Source: CAXGUU01 sp964012875 (GTDB lineage: Bacteria; Pseudomonadota; Gammaproteobacteria; Ga0077536). From it: a stretch of DNA of 27,263 nt. A program made the position numbers and the translations under genes. Below, piece by piece: positions 1 through 7,840 of this stretch (the first letter of the stretch is position 1; each line of letters opens with the position of its first letter). The stretch spans positions 1-27,263 of the forward strand of contig CAXGUU010000005.1 in the NCBI GenBank assembly GCA_964012875.1, given 5' to 3'. The notes under the pieces were generated by a model that was not told where the DNA came from, did no database searches, and was given only the letters and a program-made list of their open reading frames with translations.

Positions 1-374
1 AGCGGTTCCCGATGCGGGTCGATCTTTTCCTCGGCTCAGCAATCCAGTTCGCGAGCGCGACAATCGTGTGCGCGGTTTGGGCGTTCGCCTATGAACAACG
101 CGTGATCGAATGGAACATCACAGTATCGTTGACCATGGTCTGGATGTGCCTTGCCTTGTCAGTTGGCGCTGTCAGTATTTTGTTGTTACTAATCAGGAAC
201 GACGCGGCGTCTCGCGTATCAAGTATGTTCTACCTCGTGCCCCCGGCGACCGCGCTACAGGGATACCTCTTTTTTGACCAGACCTTGAATTTCCTGCAAT
301 GTCTCGGCATCGCCGTTACAGCAGCGGCGGTTGCAATGATCATCATTAACCCGGGCGAGCCCGCAGCGGTTTGA
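1..374 (+). CDS. EamA/DMT-family transporter, C-terminal fragment (5' end outside window)
   Basis: The reading frame is open from the window edge and stops at TGA 372-374, so only the C-terminal part of the gene is present. The roughly 124 residues seen contain four hydrophobic segments separated by short charged loops. The segment MFYLVPPATALQGYLFF, followed by a last helix ending at VAMIIINPG, has the layout of the second EamA repeat of drug/metabolite transporter (DMT) proteins. These are ten-helix inner-membrane exporters of small metabolites. The ATG at 12 is in frame but falls inside the transporter repeat, so it is unlikely to be the true start. Substrate cannot be inferred. The gene lies on the same strand as the broken Kef gene that follows, 69 bases downstream. 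Confidence 0.7.
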   Translation, partial: RFPMRVDLFLGSAIQFASATIVCAVWAFAYEQRVIEWNITVSLTMVWMCLALSVGAVSILLLLIRNDAASRVSSMFYLVPPATALQGYLFFDQTLNFLQCLGIAVTAAAVAMIIINPGEPAAV

Positions 375-443
375 ACGCTCGGTACTGGCCTTTTCGTACG
401 ACCACCCCAGGGGCTGGGCCGGTATTGTTTTGTATTTGATTAC

Positions 444-1282
444 GTGTGCCACATTCTTTCCCTGGTACTAGTCGCCATCGGGCTTTCGGTAGCCGCGGTA
501 GCACTGTTGCTCGGGATTCACTGCCGCCCGTACTGGCCTACCTGTTTGTTGGTGTTGCGCTTGGACCGTATGCAGCTGGGGTATTGCAAGAGGGACCGCC
601 GATGTCGCTGTTGGACGAGATCAGGGTCGCGTTTTGATTCGGCATAACCAGCGATTCGCCCGGCGCGTCTTGCCGGTAGCGGTGGCGGAGCTGACCAGCG
701 AGGCCGATACCAGTGAAATTGCATCTATCGTTGGAGATCAAAGTCGCCATGTCGTTTTGTGCGGCTTCGGTCGGGTCGGTCGCCAAATCGCAGTACTGCT
801 TGACCATACAAAGACGCCTTTTTTCGCAGCTGATCTGCACGCTTTAAACCGTCAAGGACGCATGGGAGGATGGCCGCAGGGTTTTTTACCGCGATGGCAG
901 CCAAATCCAGGTATTGCGCGCGTTTCGGGTGAGCGAAGCGGCGGCAGTCGTGATCAGTGTCAAGGATATACCAGTAGCGCGGCGTACGGCTCAAAACGTT
1001 CGACAAATAGACCCCGATGTCCCCGTTCTGATACGAAGTTCAGATGACGCCTTTCTTGATTCGCTTTTGGCGACAGGCGCGACAGAAGTAGTGCCCGAAA
1101 CGTTTGAGACCAGTCTGACCGTGGTCGGGCGTGTACTGGAGGCTGCCGGGGTGTCCAAAATCAGCATCCACACGCAGCCGGCGGCGATCAGATCAGAACG
1201 GTATCACCTTATCCGCACCCACAAAAAGTGCGCGTCGGCGCCGGACATTCTGACTTGCCGGAAAGTGCTCATTTTGCGCTGA
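444..1282 (+). pseudogene. Decayed Kef-type K+/H+ antiporter (CPA2 family) pseudogene
   Basis: Pieces of one Kef-type protein occur in order but in different frames. The N-terminal helix (LSLVLVAIGLSVAAVALL) is in the frame starting at 444. The next conserved stretch (LPPVLAYLFVGVALGP) follows in the frame of 446, so there is a frameshift near 515. That frame stops at about 637, and about 300 or more residues of membrane domain are missing. The Rossmann (TrkA-N) domain starts near 745 with HVVLCGFGRVGRQIAVLLD in a third frame. Around 845-851 the frame changes again, and the rest of the domain (VLRAFRVSEAAAVVISV) runs to the stop at 1282. Intact relatives have about 550-650 residues with 12-13 membrane helices. 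With at least two frameshifts and a large deletion the gene cannot make a transporter. The TrkA-N remnant is well preserved, so the decay looks recent. Confidence 0.85.
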
Positions 1283-1336
1283 GTAGAATAAGGATCAAAA
1301 AATCTGCGGGATGGCTATGCGGCTGATAAGGTTCAC

Positions 1337-2218
1337 CTAGCGCGCCTGCTGCAGAAAATCACAAAGTTGCCTAGCACCATCAAGTAGCCGTGGGGTATGG
1401 CGTTGCAGGAGTTCGGGAGGAATAAAGAAGAGTCGACGATCCTGTACTGCCCGTACCTGGGGCCAGCGTGCCCAGCGATCAAGCCAGTCCGGTCGGGCTT
1501 CGCCCATCCCGCTGGCGATAATGACATGTGGGTTGGCTTCAATTACCGCTTCCAGACTGACTCGTGGTGCCAGAGGGATGGCGTCGGTAAAAATGTTTCG
1601 GCCGCCACACAAGCGGATGGCATCGCTGACCAGGTGTTCCCCATTCAGCGTAGTGAGCGGGCTGTCCCAGACCTGGTAGAACACCGTAACCGGCTTTTGC
1701 TTGCTGTACTTGTCGCGCAACGTCCCGTAACGCCTCTCGAATGCACGCGCAGCCCGCTCACCAGACGAGCGCCTGCCGGTGATGACACCAAAATGCCGGA
1801 GTGATCGTGGGATATCGACCAATTGGCGCGGCTCATTCGTGTAGGTCGTGAGCCCGAGTCCCTTCAGCCTTGCAATAACACTGCTGCCGTTGCCCGATTG
1901 CCAAGCGATGACCAGATCGGGCTCAAGCCCCACCACCGTCTCGTAGCTGATCGTTTGGCTGTTACCGACGCGCGGAATATCCAATGCGGCTGTAGGGAAA
2001 TCGCTGTAGTCGACCGTTGCGACCACCGCATCGCCGCTGCCAGCTGCGAAGAGCAGCTCAGTGACATGCGGTGCGAGGCTCACAATGCGGTTGGCGGGTT
2101 GCTGAAGCACGATGCGGTTTTCCGCATCGTCCGTGATCTCGATTGCCGCCTGGCTGCCGCCTGGCACAGATACCAACACCAGTGCCAGCAGCGCGACATG
2201 CAATTTGATTGCAATCAC
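1337..2218 (-). CDS. btuF: Cobalamin-binding periplasmic protein of a B12 ABC importer
   Basis: A 293-residue class III substrate-binding protein. It starts with a signal peptide (hydrophobic core about residues 6-20, likely cleavage after SQA at 24). The segments NRIVSLAPHVTELLFAAGSG and LEPDLVIAWQSGN are typical of BtuF, as is the PRVGN block between them. BtuF binds cobalamin in the periplasm and hands it to BtuCD. The start is GTG at 2216-2218, the only start that keeps the signal peptide in phase without a long extension. It is the last gene of the B12 operon, 81 bases after btuD, and ends in TAG. The same fold serves heme (HmuT) and siderophores, but the sequence and the riboswitch-controlled operon favour cobalamin. 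Confidence 0.87.
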   Translation of the reverse strand: MIAIKLHVALLALVLVSVPGGSQAAIEITDDAENRIVLQQPANRIVSLAPHVTELLFAAGSGDAVVATVDYSDFPTAALDIPRVGNSQTISYETVVGLEPDLVIAWQSGNGSSVIARLKGLGLTTYTNEPRQLVDIPRSLRHFGVITGRRSSGERAARAFERRYGTLRDKYSKQKPVTVFYQVWDSPLTTLNGEHLVSDAIRLCGGRNIFTDAIPLAPRVSLEAVIEANPHVIIASGMGEARPDWLDRWARWPQVRAVQDRRLFFIPPELLQRHTPRLLDGARQLCDFLQQAR

Positions 2219-2299
2219 AATGTAGTCGGTAATTGCCCTTGACCCCTCAGTTCCGCCGCGCAGGCGTGATGCGGGCGAGGAGGAGCGCCGGTGCTGTCG

Positions 2300-3076
2300 T
2301 CAGACGATCGCATACGGCGCCGCACTCACCGGATGCGTCACAATGCTAGCCTCAATCTTGAAAATACGCCTGATCGTCTCTGGCGTCATGACCTCTATGG
2401 GCGAGCCTGCGGCCACAACCCTGCCGGCATCCATCAAAACCATCGTATCTGCCAGTTGAGAGGCGAAGTTCAAATCGTGAACGATGGCGAGAATGCCGAT
2501 GTTCTTTTGCTTGAGGCGTCGTATCAGCTGCGCGGCCAGCGCCTGATGCTCAAGATCGAGCGCTGCGATCGGCTCGTCGAGCAACAGGTAGCGCGGTTCA
2601 CCCTGGTCTTCATCGCTCCAGACTTGAGCGATCACACGAGCCAGCTGCACGCGTTGCTTCTCACCACCGGATAACTCGGTGTACAAGCGCGATGTTAGCG
2701 CTGTCGCGTCAACCAGTGCCAGTGCCTGCTGAACGATTTCCCGGTCAACCTGCGCGCCGTTTGCGTGCGGGATGCGCCCCAGGCTGACGACTTCATGACA
2801 GGTAAAACTGAATTCCAGCGAACTTGCCTGAGGTAGGACACCGAGGCGTTGCGCGCGCGAGTTACTCGGCCAGGCGGCGAGGGGGGAATCTTCGAGGTAG
2901 ACCGCGCCACTGTTCGTATGCCACTCACCGGACAATGCACGAACTGTGGTGGATTTGCCGGCACCATTGGGACCCAGCAGCGCCGTGATCTGGCCTGGGA
3001 CTATGCTCAGATCGACTCCCTCCAGCAGGCGATTCCCCGCGCGCAGGATGCTTACTTTTTTCGCCGTCAGAGTCAT
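2300..3076 (-). CDS. btuD: ATP-binding subunit of the B12 ABC importer (HmuV-like)
   Basis: A 258-residue ABC ATPase: Walker A GPNGAGKST (35-43), Q-loop Q83, signature LSGGE (135-139), Walker B YLLLDEP (163-169), D-loop ALD and switch His200. It would dimerise and power the BtuC permease. Several blocks (LPQASSLEFSFTCHEVVSLG, SGGEKQRVQLARVIAQVW) read more like HmuV, the heme importer ATPase, than E. coli BtuD. HmuV and BtuD are closely related and often cross-annotated. Position between btuC and btuF, downstream of a B12 riboswitch, argues for cobalamin. One oddity is Ile170 directly after Walker B, where Thr is usual. The gene starts 5 bases after the btuC stop, consistent with co-transcription. 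Confidence 0.83.
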   Translation of the reverse strand: MTLTAKKVSILRAGNRLLEGVDLSIVPGQITALLGPNGAGKSTTVRALSGEWHTNSGAVYLEDSPLAAWPSNSRAQRLGVLPQASSLEFSFTCHEVVSLGRIPHANGAQVDREIVQQALALVDATALTSRLYTELSGGEKQRVQLARVIAQVWSDEDQGEPRYLLLDEPIAALDLEHQALAAQLIRRLKQKNIGILAIVHDLNFASQLADTMVLMDAGRVVAAGSPIEVMTPETIRRIFKIEASIVTHPVSAAPYAIV

Positions 3077-3081
3077 CAGGT

Positions 3082-4131
3082 TCAGCTCGCGATACGGCGT
3101 CTTTCGTGCAACAGCAAGGAAAAAAATACTGGCGCACCGATCAGCGCGGTAACAATGCCGGTTGGCAGTTCGGCTGGGGCAACCAGCTGCCGGGCGACAG
3201 TGTCGGCGACAACGACAAGCAATGCACCACCGAGGAACGAGGCCGGGATCAAAGCGCGGTTGTCGGGTCCGATTAACAGTCGCAGCATGTGGGGCACGGC
3301 AAGCCCCACGAACGCGATAATACCGGCAACTGCCACCGTGGCGCCAACACCGGCCGCAACAACAATAACTGTTCGTCGTTTTAATCTTTCGACATCAATG
3401 CCCAGGTGTCGTGCCTCGGATTCGCCCAATAGCAGCGCGTTGAATGCCTGCGCTTGCCGTGGCAGAACAATCGCGGATAGCAGTGCGAAGACTGCAATCA
3501 GCAGCACTCTCGGCCAGTTCGCGCCCTCTAGACTACCCATCTGCCACAGGCTGATCCGGCGGAGCATGTCGTTATCGGCGAAATAGCTGAAGAGGTTTGA
3601 AACGGCCGCAGCGATAGCGCCAATCGCGATCCCTGCGAGCAGCATGGTCGCAACAGCTGTTCCTCGGTCATTGGTCGCGAGTCGGTAAACGAGCATGACC
3701 GAAACGAACCCGCCCAGGGCGGCTCCGATTGTGACCAGGGGTAGGCCGAGTTCCGATAAGAGTAACGGCCACGATGAACCAAGCACGATCACGCAGGCTG
3801 CCCCCGCGGAAGCACCACTCGTGACGCCGATCAGAGACGGATCCGCCAGCGCGTTGCGGAACAGGCCCTGCATGGCGGTGCCGCATACAGCCAGCACCGC
3901 GCCGACTAGCATTGCGAGCAAGAGGCGGGGGAGGCGGATTTCCGTGAGAATCGCCTTGTGCGGCGAATCCACGCCGTCGCCGTGTCGAAAGATCGTGTCG
4001 AAGACCGTTTGCGGCGCAATGGAGATTGGCCCCTGAAGCAGGGCATAGATGGAGGCGACGAGCAAAGTTAGCGTCAGGCCCGTGATCACAACTGATACCG
4101 AGGCACGGCGATGACCGGTCAGAACAGCCAT
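3082..4131 (-). CDS. btuC: FecCD-family permease of the B12 ABC importer
   Basis: A 349-residue, very hydrophobic protein with about nine to ten predicted membrane helices, the usual size for the BtuC/FecCD/HmuU permease family. Family blocks are present: RLPRLLLAMLVGAVLAVCG, then GLFRNALADPSLIGVTSGA, and near the C-terminus FVGLAVPHMLRLLIGPDNR, which includes the cytoplasmic coupling region that contacts the ATPase. It would form the inner-membrane channel for cobalamin with the btuD product. Its ATG lies 3 bases after the cobQ stop and its stop is 5 bases before btuD, so it is tightly embedded in the operon. Confidence 0.87.
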   Translation of the reverse strand: MAVLTGHRRASVSVVITGLTLTLLVASIYALLQGPISIAPQTVFDTIFRHGDGVDSPHKAILTEIRLPRLLLAMLVGAVLAVCGTAMQGLFRNALADPSLIGVTSGASAGAACVIVLGSSWPLLLSELGLPLVTIGAALGGFVSVMLVYRLATNDRGTAVATMLLAGIAIGAIAAAVSNLFSYFADNDMLRRISLWQMGSLEGANWPRVLLIAVFALLSAIVLPRQAQAFNALLLGESEARHLGIDVERLKRRTVIVVAAGVGATVAVAGIIAFVGLAVPHMLRLLIGPDNRALIPASFLGGALLVVVADTVARQLVAPAELPTGIVTALIGAPVFFSLLLHERRRIAS

Positions 4132-4134
4132 ACC

Positions 4135-5631
4135 TTAATACGCAGGACTAGTGCCGAGGCGCGCGCGGCTCAAGAGCTGTTGCAAATCGATGTTGCGCTC
4201 GATTTCGCTGGCCAGCCGATCAAGATTTCTTTCGCGCAGACTCGCAAGATCAACGGCACGCCCCGGTGGCTTACCGACCCACTGGATGATTGCATTTTGA
4301 CACGCCGGTGTATCGAGCAGGCCGTGCCAGTAGGTGCCGATAATCTGGTTGTCCTCGGAAACTGCGCCGTCAAAACCGGAACCGGAATCATCTGTGTATT
4401 CAATCAGAGGCCGACCTAAAGCGGGACCTTCAGATTCACCACAATGAATCTCATAGCCGCTGGCTTCGGTGTTCGCGTCGAGCCCGATAAGGCGTCCGGT
4501 TTTTGTCACGACGCGCTTGCGCTCCAACAAAGTCGTCGCGAACGGCAGCAATTCCAGACCGGTGTAGTGATTGATATCGGACTCGACATGCCGCGGATCT
4601 GCGATCGATTGACCGAGCATCTGGAAACCGCCGCATATGCCGCAAAGCTTACCGCCGTAGCGCAAGTGGCGTTTAATCGCTTTCGGCCACCGTTGTTGCT
4701 GCAACCATTTCAAATCGTCGACCACCTGCTTGGTGCCCGGCAGGATGATCAGGTCGCAATCCGGGATATCACGTCCTGGGCCCACAAATACGAGCTCGAC
4801 ATCCGACCGGTAGCGAAAACCGTCAAAATCCGTGTGGTTGCTGATTCGCGGCAATGCCGGTACGGCGACCCTGAGGCAGTCGGGATGTTCGAGCGACTGT
4901 GTCGCGGTCGGTAGCGCGTCCTCCGCGTCGAGCATTAGTTCCTGAAGGTATGGCAGCACGCCAAAGACTGGTTTCCCGGTCGCTCGTTCAATCCAGGAAA
5001 GCGCAGGGTCCAGGAGCTTCGGGTCACCGCGGAAGCGGTTGATCACAAACCCGAGCGTGCGCGCCTGTTCTGTCGGCGACAAGCAGTCGTAAGTGCCTTT
5101 CAGGTGTGCAAACGCACCGCCGCGGTCGATGTCGACAACGATGATAACAGCGCAACCGGCAGCCTCTGCAAATCCCATGTTGGCGATGTCGCCTTCGCGC
5201 AGGTTGATTTCCGCCGGGCTGCCTGCACCTTCGACGAGCACCACATCGTGAGCTTCCCGCAGGCGCGAATAGCAGGCCATGACAGCCTCGAGCGCCCGCG
5301 GTTTGTAGCGATGGTATTCCACGGCATCCATGTCGCCCACCGGCTGGCCCTGAACAATGACCTGCGCGCCGGCATCTGATTTCGGTTTCAGCAGCACCGG
5401 ATTCATATCTGTTGATGGCGGCAGCCCGCAGGCCTGTGCCTGCAGGGCCTGGGCCCGTCCAATCTCGCCACCATTGACGGCGACTGCGCTGTTAAGCGCC
5501 ATGTTTTGCGGCTTGAACGGCACCACCGATATTCCCCGGCGTTTGAGCGCGCGCCCGATGCCTGCGACCAGCGTCGATTTGCCGGCATCAGACGTGGTCC
5601 CCTGAATCATCAGCGTCGTGCTCATACTCAT
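4135..5631 (-). CDS. cobQ: Cobyric acid synthase (glutamine-dependent)
   Basis: A 498-residue two-domain enzyme of normal length for CobQ/CbiP. The N-terminal dethiobiotin-synthetase-like ATP domain carries GTTSDAGKST (11-20), then KPQNMALNSAV and VLVEGAGSPAEINL. The C-terminal type-3 glutamine amidotransferase domain has the nucleophile Cys333 in GICGGFQMLG and His436 in GTYWHGLLD. CobQ amidates the b, d, e and g side chains of adenosylcobyrinate a,c-diamide to give cobyrate. It sits between btuB and btuC in the riboswitch operon, 19 bases after the btuB stop. No other corrin-ring or nucleotide-loop gene is in the window, so it could serve salvage of incomplete corrinoids or de novo synthesis with partners elsewhere. 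Confidence 0.93.
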   Translation of the reverse strand: MSMSTTLMIQGTTSDAGKSTLVAGIGRALKRRGISVVPFKPQNMALNSAVAVNGGEIGRAQALQAQACGLPPSTDMNPVLLKPKSDAGAQVIVQGQPVGDMDAVEYHRYKPRALEAVMACYSRLREAHDVVLVEGAGSPAEINLREGDIANMGFAEAAGCAVIIVVDIDRGGAFAHLKGTYDCLSPTEQARTLGFVINRFRGDPKLLDPALSWIERATGKPVFGVLPYLQELMLDAEDALPTATQSLEHPDCLRVAVPALPRISNHTDFDGFRYRSDVELVFVGPGRDIPDCDLIILPGTKQVVDDLKWLQQQRWPKAIKRHLRYGGKLCGICGGFQMLGQSIADPRHVESDINHYTGLELLPFATTLLERKRVVTKTGRLIGLDANTEASGYEIHCGESEGPALGRPLIEYTDDSGSGFDGAVSEDNQIIGTYWHGLLDTPACQNAIIQWVGKPPGRAVDLASLRERNLDRLASEIERNIDLQQLLSRARLGTSPAY

Positions 5632-5650
5632 TTAGCGAGTTACGCTGCTT

Positions 5651-7456
5651 CTAATACTGTGCATGCACACCGATTTGGAAGGTGCGGCCATAGGTGCGGT
5701 AGTGTTCCGTCGCGCTGATGAGGTTCTGCGTGTAATCCTCGTCGAACATATTGTCCAGGCGGGCGGAGAATCGCAGATAGCGGGCGAAGCGGTAGCTTGC
5801 GCTCGCGCCCAGCACGACAAAACCGTCGATCGACATACCCCGCAGATCATGCCTGCCGCTCTCGGCCTGTAGATCCAGCCCAAGATCGAACTGGCCGAGC
5901 TGGCGATAGAGTTGTACATCAGTAGAAAATTTCGCACGGTCGTCAAGATACTCGTTCGTTGTGTCGTCTTCGGCGTCGAGGTAATCGAAGCCCGCATCAA
6001 AAGTCCAGCCAGCGATTTGCGTTGTGAACGCCAGCTCGACGCCCTGCAAAGTTGCCTTGGATACATTGTTGGCCGTGAACGTCGCGGCATCGAACCCGAT
6101 GAGGTTATCGACGTCGGTATGGAAGTAGCTCGCTCTCCAGTCGACGTTGAGGTGCTGTCCTGATATTCCGAACTCAATATTTTCAGATTCTTCGGGTTCG
6201 ATGTCAGGATTGCCGAAGAAAGGGAAAAACAGATCGTTAAAACTCGGCGCCCGGAAAGCCGTACCGAAGCTTGCCATTACCGAAAGATTGTCGCTGAGGC
6301 GATATTCAAGCGCCACACTGCCGTTGGTTTGGTCGCCGTAACGCTCATTATCATCATGTCGTACGTTGCCGACGATGGCCAGATTTCCGTAGCGCCCCTG
6401 CCACTGAAAGAACCCACCCAGGTTGTCACGCGAGGTTTCACTGAAAGCGCTCAACGTGGCAACGCGATCGTCGTAGAAATCAACGCCGCCGGAAACGGTG
6501 TGATTGTCGTGCAATTCATAGTCGGCCTCAAATGACAGACTCATGCGTCGGGTAGTCACGTCGGAGAAAAAGACTGGCGTTATGTTTTTATCCTTGAAGT
6601 AGCCTGCATCGAAACTCAGTCGTAATCGATCGAGCGGCGTGTAAATAAGCTTAAGACTGCTGCTTTCTGCTTTGGTGTCTGAATCGAAACCGGTGTCCGC
6701 GCCGAACGTATTGTCGAATTCGCTGTGCGCGTCCGTGCGGAGGATGGATACTCGCGCCAACAGATCGTCAACCAGCCGATAATGCCCATTGACACTAAAT
6801 GCCAATTCTTTAAATCCATCGCGGTCATGATTACCGCCGGTTTTTATTGAAGTACGGTCGATACCCCCTGTGGTTTCGTAACTGAACACTGAATGGAAGC
6901 CGCCGCGCTCGTTGCCGCCACCGAGTTCGGCCGTGTACTGCTGGGTGTCGTCGGTACGAAATTCGGCATGAACGGTCGGTGCGATGCGCTGAGCACCGCC
7001 CTGTTTGGTAAATATCTGAATGACGCCGCCGATTGCGTCGGCGCCGTACAAGCCAGAAAGCGGCCCTTTGACGAGTTCGATACGCTCGATCGTTTCGACG
7101 GGCAGACCTTCCAGTGAAGTTGCTCCAATGGTCGCACTCGACGTTCTGACGCCGTCGATCAATATGATTGACTGGGTAGACGCGGTGCCGCGAATGGATA
7201 CGCCACCCACCGAGCCGCGGCCACCTGAATCACGGAATGTGACGCCGCTCAGACGGCCCAACAGGCTTGATAGATCTTTGGGTTGCAGCCGTTGAATATC
7301 GGCCTGCGTAATAATCTGAACAGTGGGTACGACGTCGCGGAGCGGTTTTGGCTCACGCGTCGCAGTAATCACAATTTCGTCTTCCGCGGACTGACTGAAT
7401 ACAGGTGCCGCAGTGGCCAGAGCGTAAATCGCTGCCACGATTGAAATGGTTCTCAT
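5651..7456 (-). CDS. btuB: TonB-dependent vitamin B12 outer-membrane receptor
   Basis: A 601-residue TonB-dependent receptor. A signal peptide (about 1-21) is followed by a TonB box-like EIVITATR (27-34). The plug domain has LSSLLGRLSGVTFRDSGG, GVSIRG, IILIDGVR, and VKGPLSGLYGADAIGGV (129-145), and is followed by a long aromatic-rich beta-barrel ending in a terminal Tyr. It would bring cobalamin across the outer membrane using TonB energy. I chose ATG 7454-7456, which begins the signal peptide and has a GGGAAAGG ribosome site just upstream. A start at 7537 is possible but would lie in the riboswitch leader. It is the first gene after the B12 riboswitch, which supports the corrinoid assignment over generic siderophore uptake. 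Confidence 0.93.
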   Translation of the reverse strand: MRTISIVAAIYALATAAPVFSQSAEDEIVITATREPKPLRDVVPTVQIITQADIQRLQPKDLSSLLGRLSGVTFRDSGGRGSVGGVSIRGTASTQSIILIDGVRTSSATIGATSLEGLPVETIERIELVKGPLSGLYGADAIGGVIQIFTKQGGAQRIAPTVHAEFRTDDTQQYTAELGGGNERGGFHSVFSYETTGGIDRTSIKTGGNHDRDGFKELAFSVNGHYRLVDDLLARVSILRTDAHSEFDNTFGADTGFDSDTKAESSSLKLIYTPLDRLRLSFDAGYFKDKNITPVFFSDVTTRRMSLSFEADYELHDNHTVSGGVDFYDDRVATLSAFSETSRDNLGGFFQWQGRYGNLAIVGNVRHDDNERYGDQTNGSVALEYRLSDNLSVMASFGTAFRAPSFNDLFFPFFGNPDIEPEESENIEFGISGQHLNVDWRASYFHTDVDNLIGFDAATFTANNVSKATLQGVELAFTTQIAGWTFDAGFDYLDAEDDTTNEYLDDRAKFSTDVQLYRQLGQFDLGLDLQAESGRHDLRGMSIDGFVVLGASASYRFARYLRFSARLDNMFDEDYTQNLISATEHYRTYGRTFQIGVHAQY

Positions 7457-7463
7457 AAAGTTG

Positions 7464-7548
7464 CCTTTCCCGCTCACCCGCGGAATTGATGGTGCCAGTG
7501 GTTGCGGGGAAAAGGCGCTGAGATCGCGTCCCGTCACTCGCTCCCCGC
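7464..7548 (-). promoter_or_regulatory. Candidate riboswitch expression platform over the btuB ribosome site
   Basis: In the leader RNA, the ribosome site GCGGGAAAGG (complement of 7464-7473) can pair, with two bulged bases, to CCTTTTCCCCGC (complement of 7504-7515). The 3' part of that same segment can instead pair with GCGGGGA (complement of 7542-7548), which follows the aptamer. The two pairings exclude each other, as in a translational switch: B12 would favour sequestering the ribosome site. There is no U-tract terminator in the leader. The base pairing is seen by eye only, and the regulatory reading is inference. Confidence 0.4.
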
Positions 7549-7564
7549 GAATGTCTGGGCGTGC

Positions 7565-7768
7565 TTCAGGCCGGTATCCGGACTCGTGAGGGCTTTCACC
7601 TTGCCGATTCGCCTTCCCATGCTGGCGACGACGCGTGTCACCTGCACAGTGGCGTGAGAATGCGACTACTCACTTACCGTTGCGGGGGCAGTGCCGGGTT
7701 CGCGAGGTCAATCGCACACCGGCTTCCCGTTTAACCTCGCGCTTGCGCTTGAGGAACCTGGAACAACG
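7565..7768 (-). promoter_or_regulatory. Cobalamin (B12) riboswitch
   Basis: Reading the minus strand, the conserved elements of the cobalamin aptamer appear in order: GGGAAGCCGGTG (7717-7728), CCCGCAACGG (7677-7686), the B12-box core GCCACTG (7647-7653), GGGAAGG (7612-7618), and AGTCCGGATACCGGCC (7569-7584). Perfect 8-bp arms CGCGAGGT/ACCTCGCG (7734-7741 and 7701-7708) close the stem around the first element. It lies about 110 bases upstream of btuB and should repress btuB-cobQ-btuCDF when adenosyl- or methylcobalamin is abundant. Ends are approximate. Confidence 0.95.
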
Positions 7769-7779
7769 TTCCGACGCTA

Positions 7780-7808
7780 AAGCTAGGGTGAATGGGGCGT
7801 CAAGTCAA
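7780..7808 (-). promoter_or_regulatory. Candidate promoter of the B12 operon
   Basis: On the minus strand a TTGACT box (7803-7808) is followed after 17 bases by TAGCTT (7780-7785). The predicted transcript start near 7772 falls right at the 5' edge of the riboswitch. The -35 box is near consensus and the -10 box is weak. Position supports it better than sequence does. Confidence 0.5.
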
Positions 7809-7840
7809 CGAGGAGCTGAAATCGTGGTGCTGGACTAGGC

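Noticed and set aside
1823..2242. Plus-strand frame of 139 codons opposite btuF
   Set aside because: It is antisense to a clear btuF coding frame, has no ribosome site and no family resemblance; it reflects codon-position bias of the real gene.
2849..3586. Plus-strand frame of 245 codons across btuD and btuC
   Set aside because: It spans the junction of two well-supported minus-strand genes and is compositionally a shadow.
1337..4131. Reading btuC-btuD-btuF as a heme importer (HmuTUV)
   Set aside because: The ATPase is HmuV-like, but the binding protein is BtuF-like and the unit includes btuB and cobQ behind a B12 riboswitch, with no heme-handling gene.
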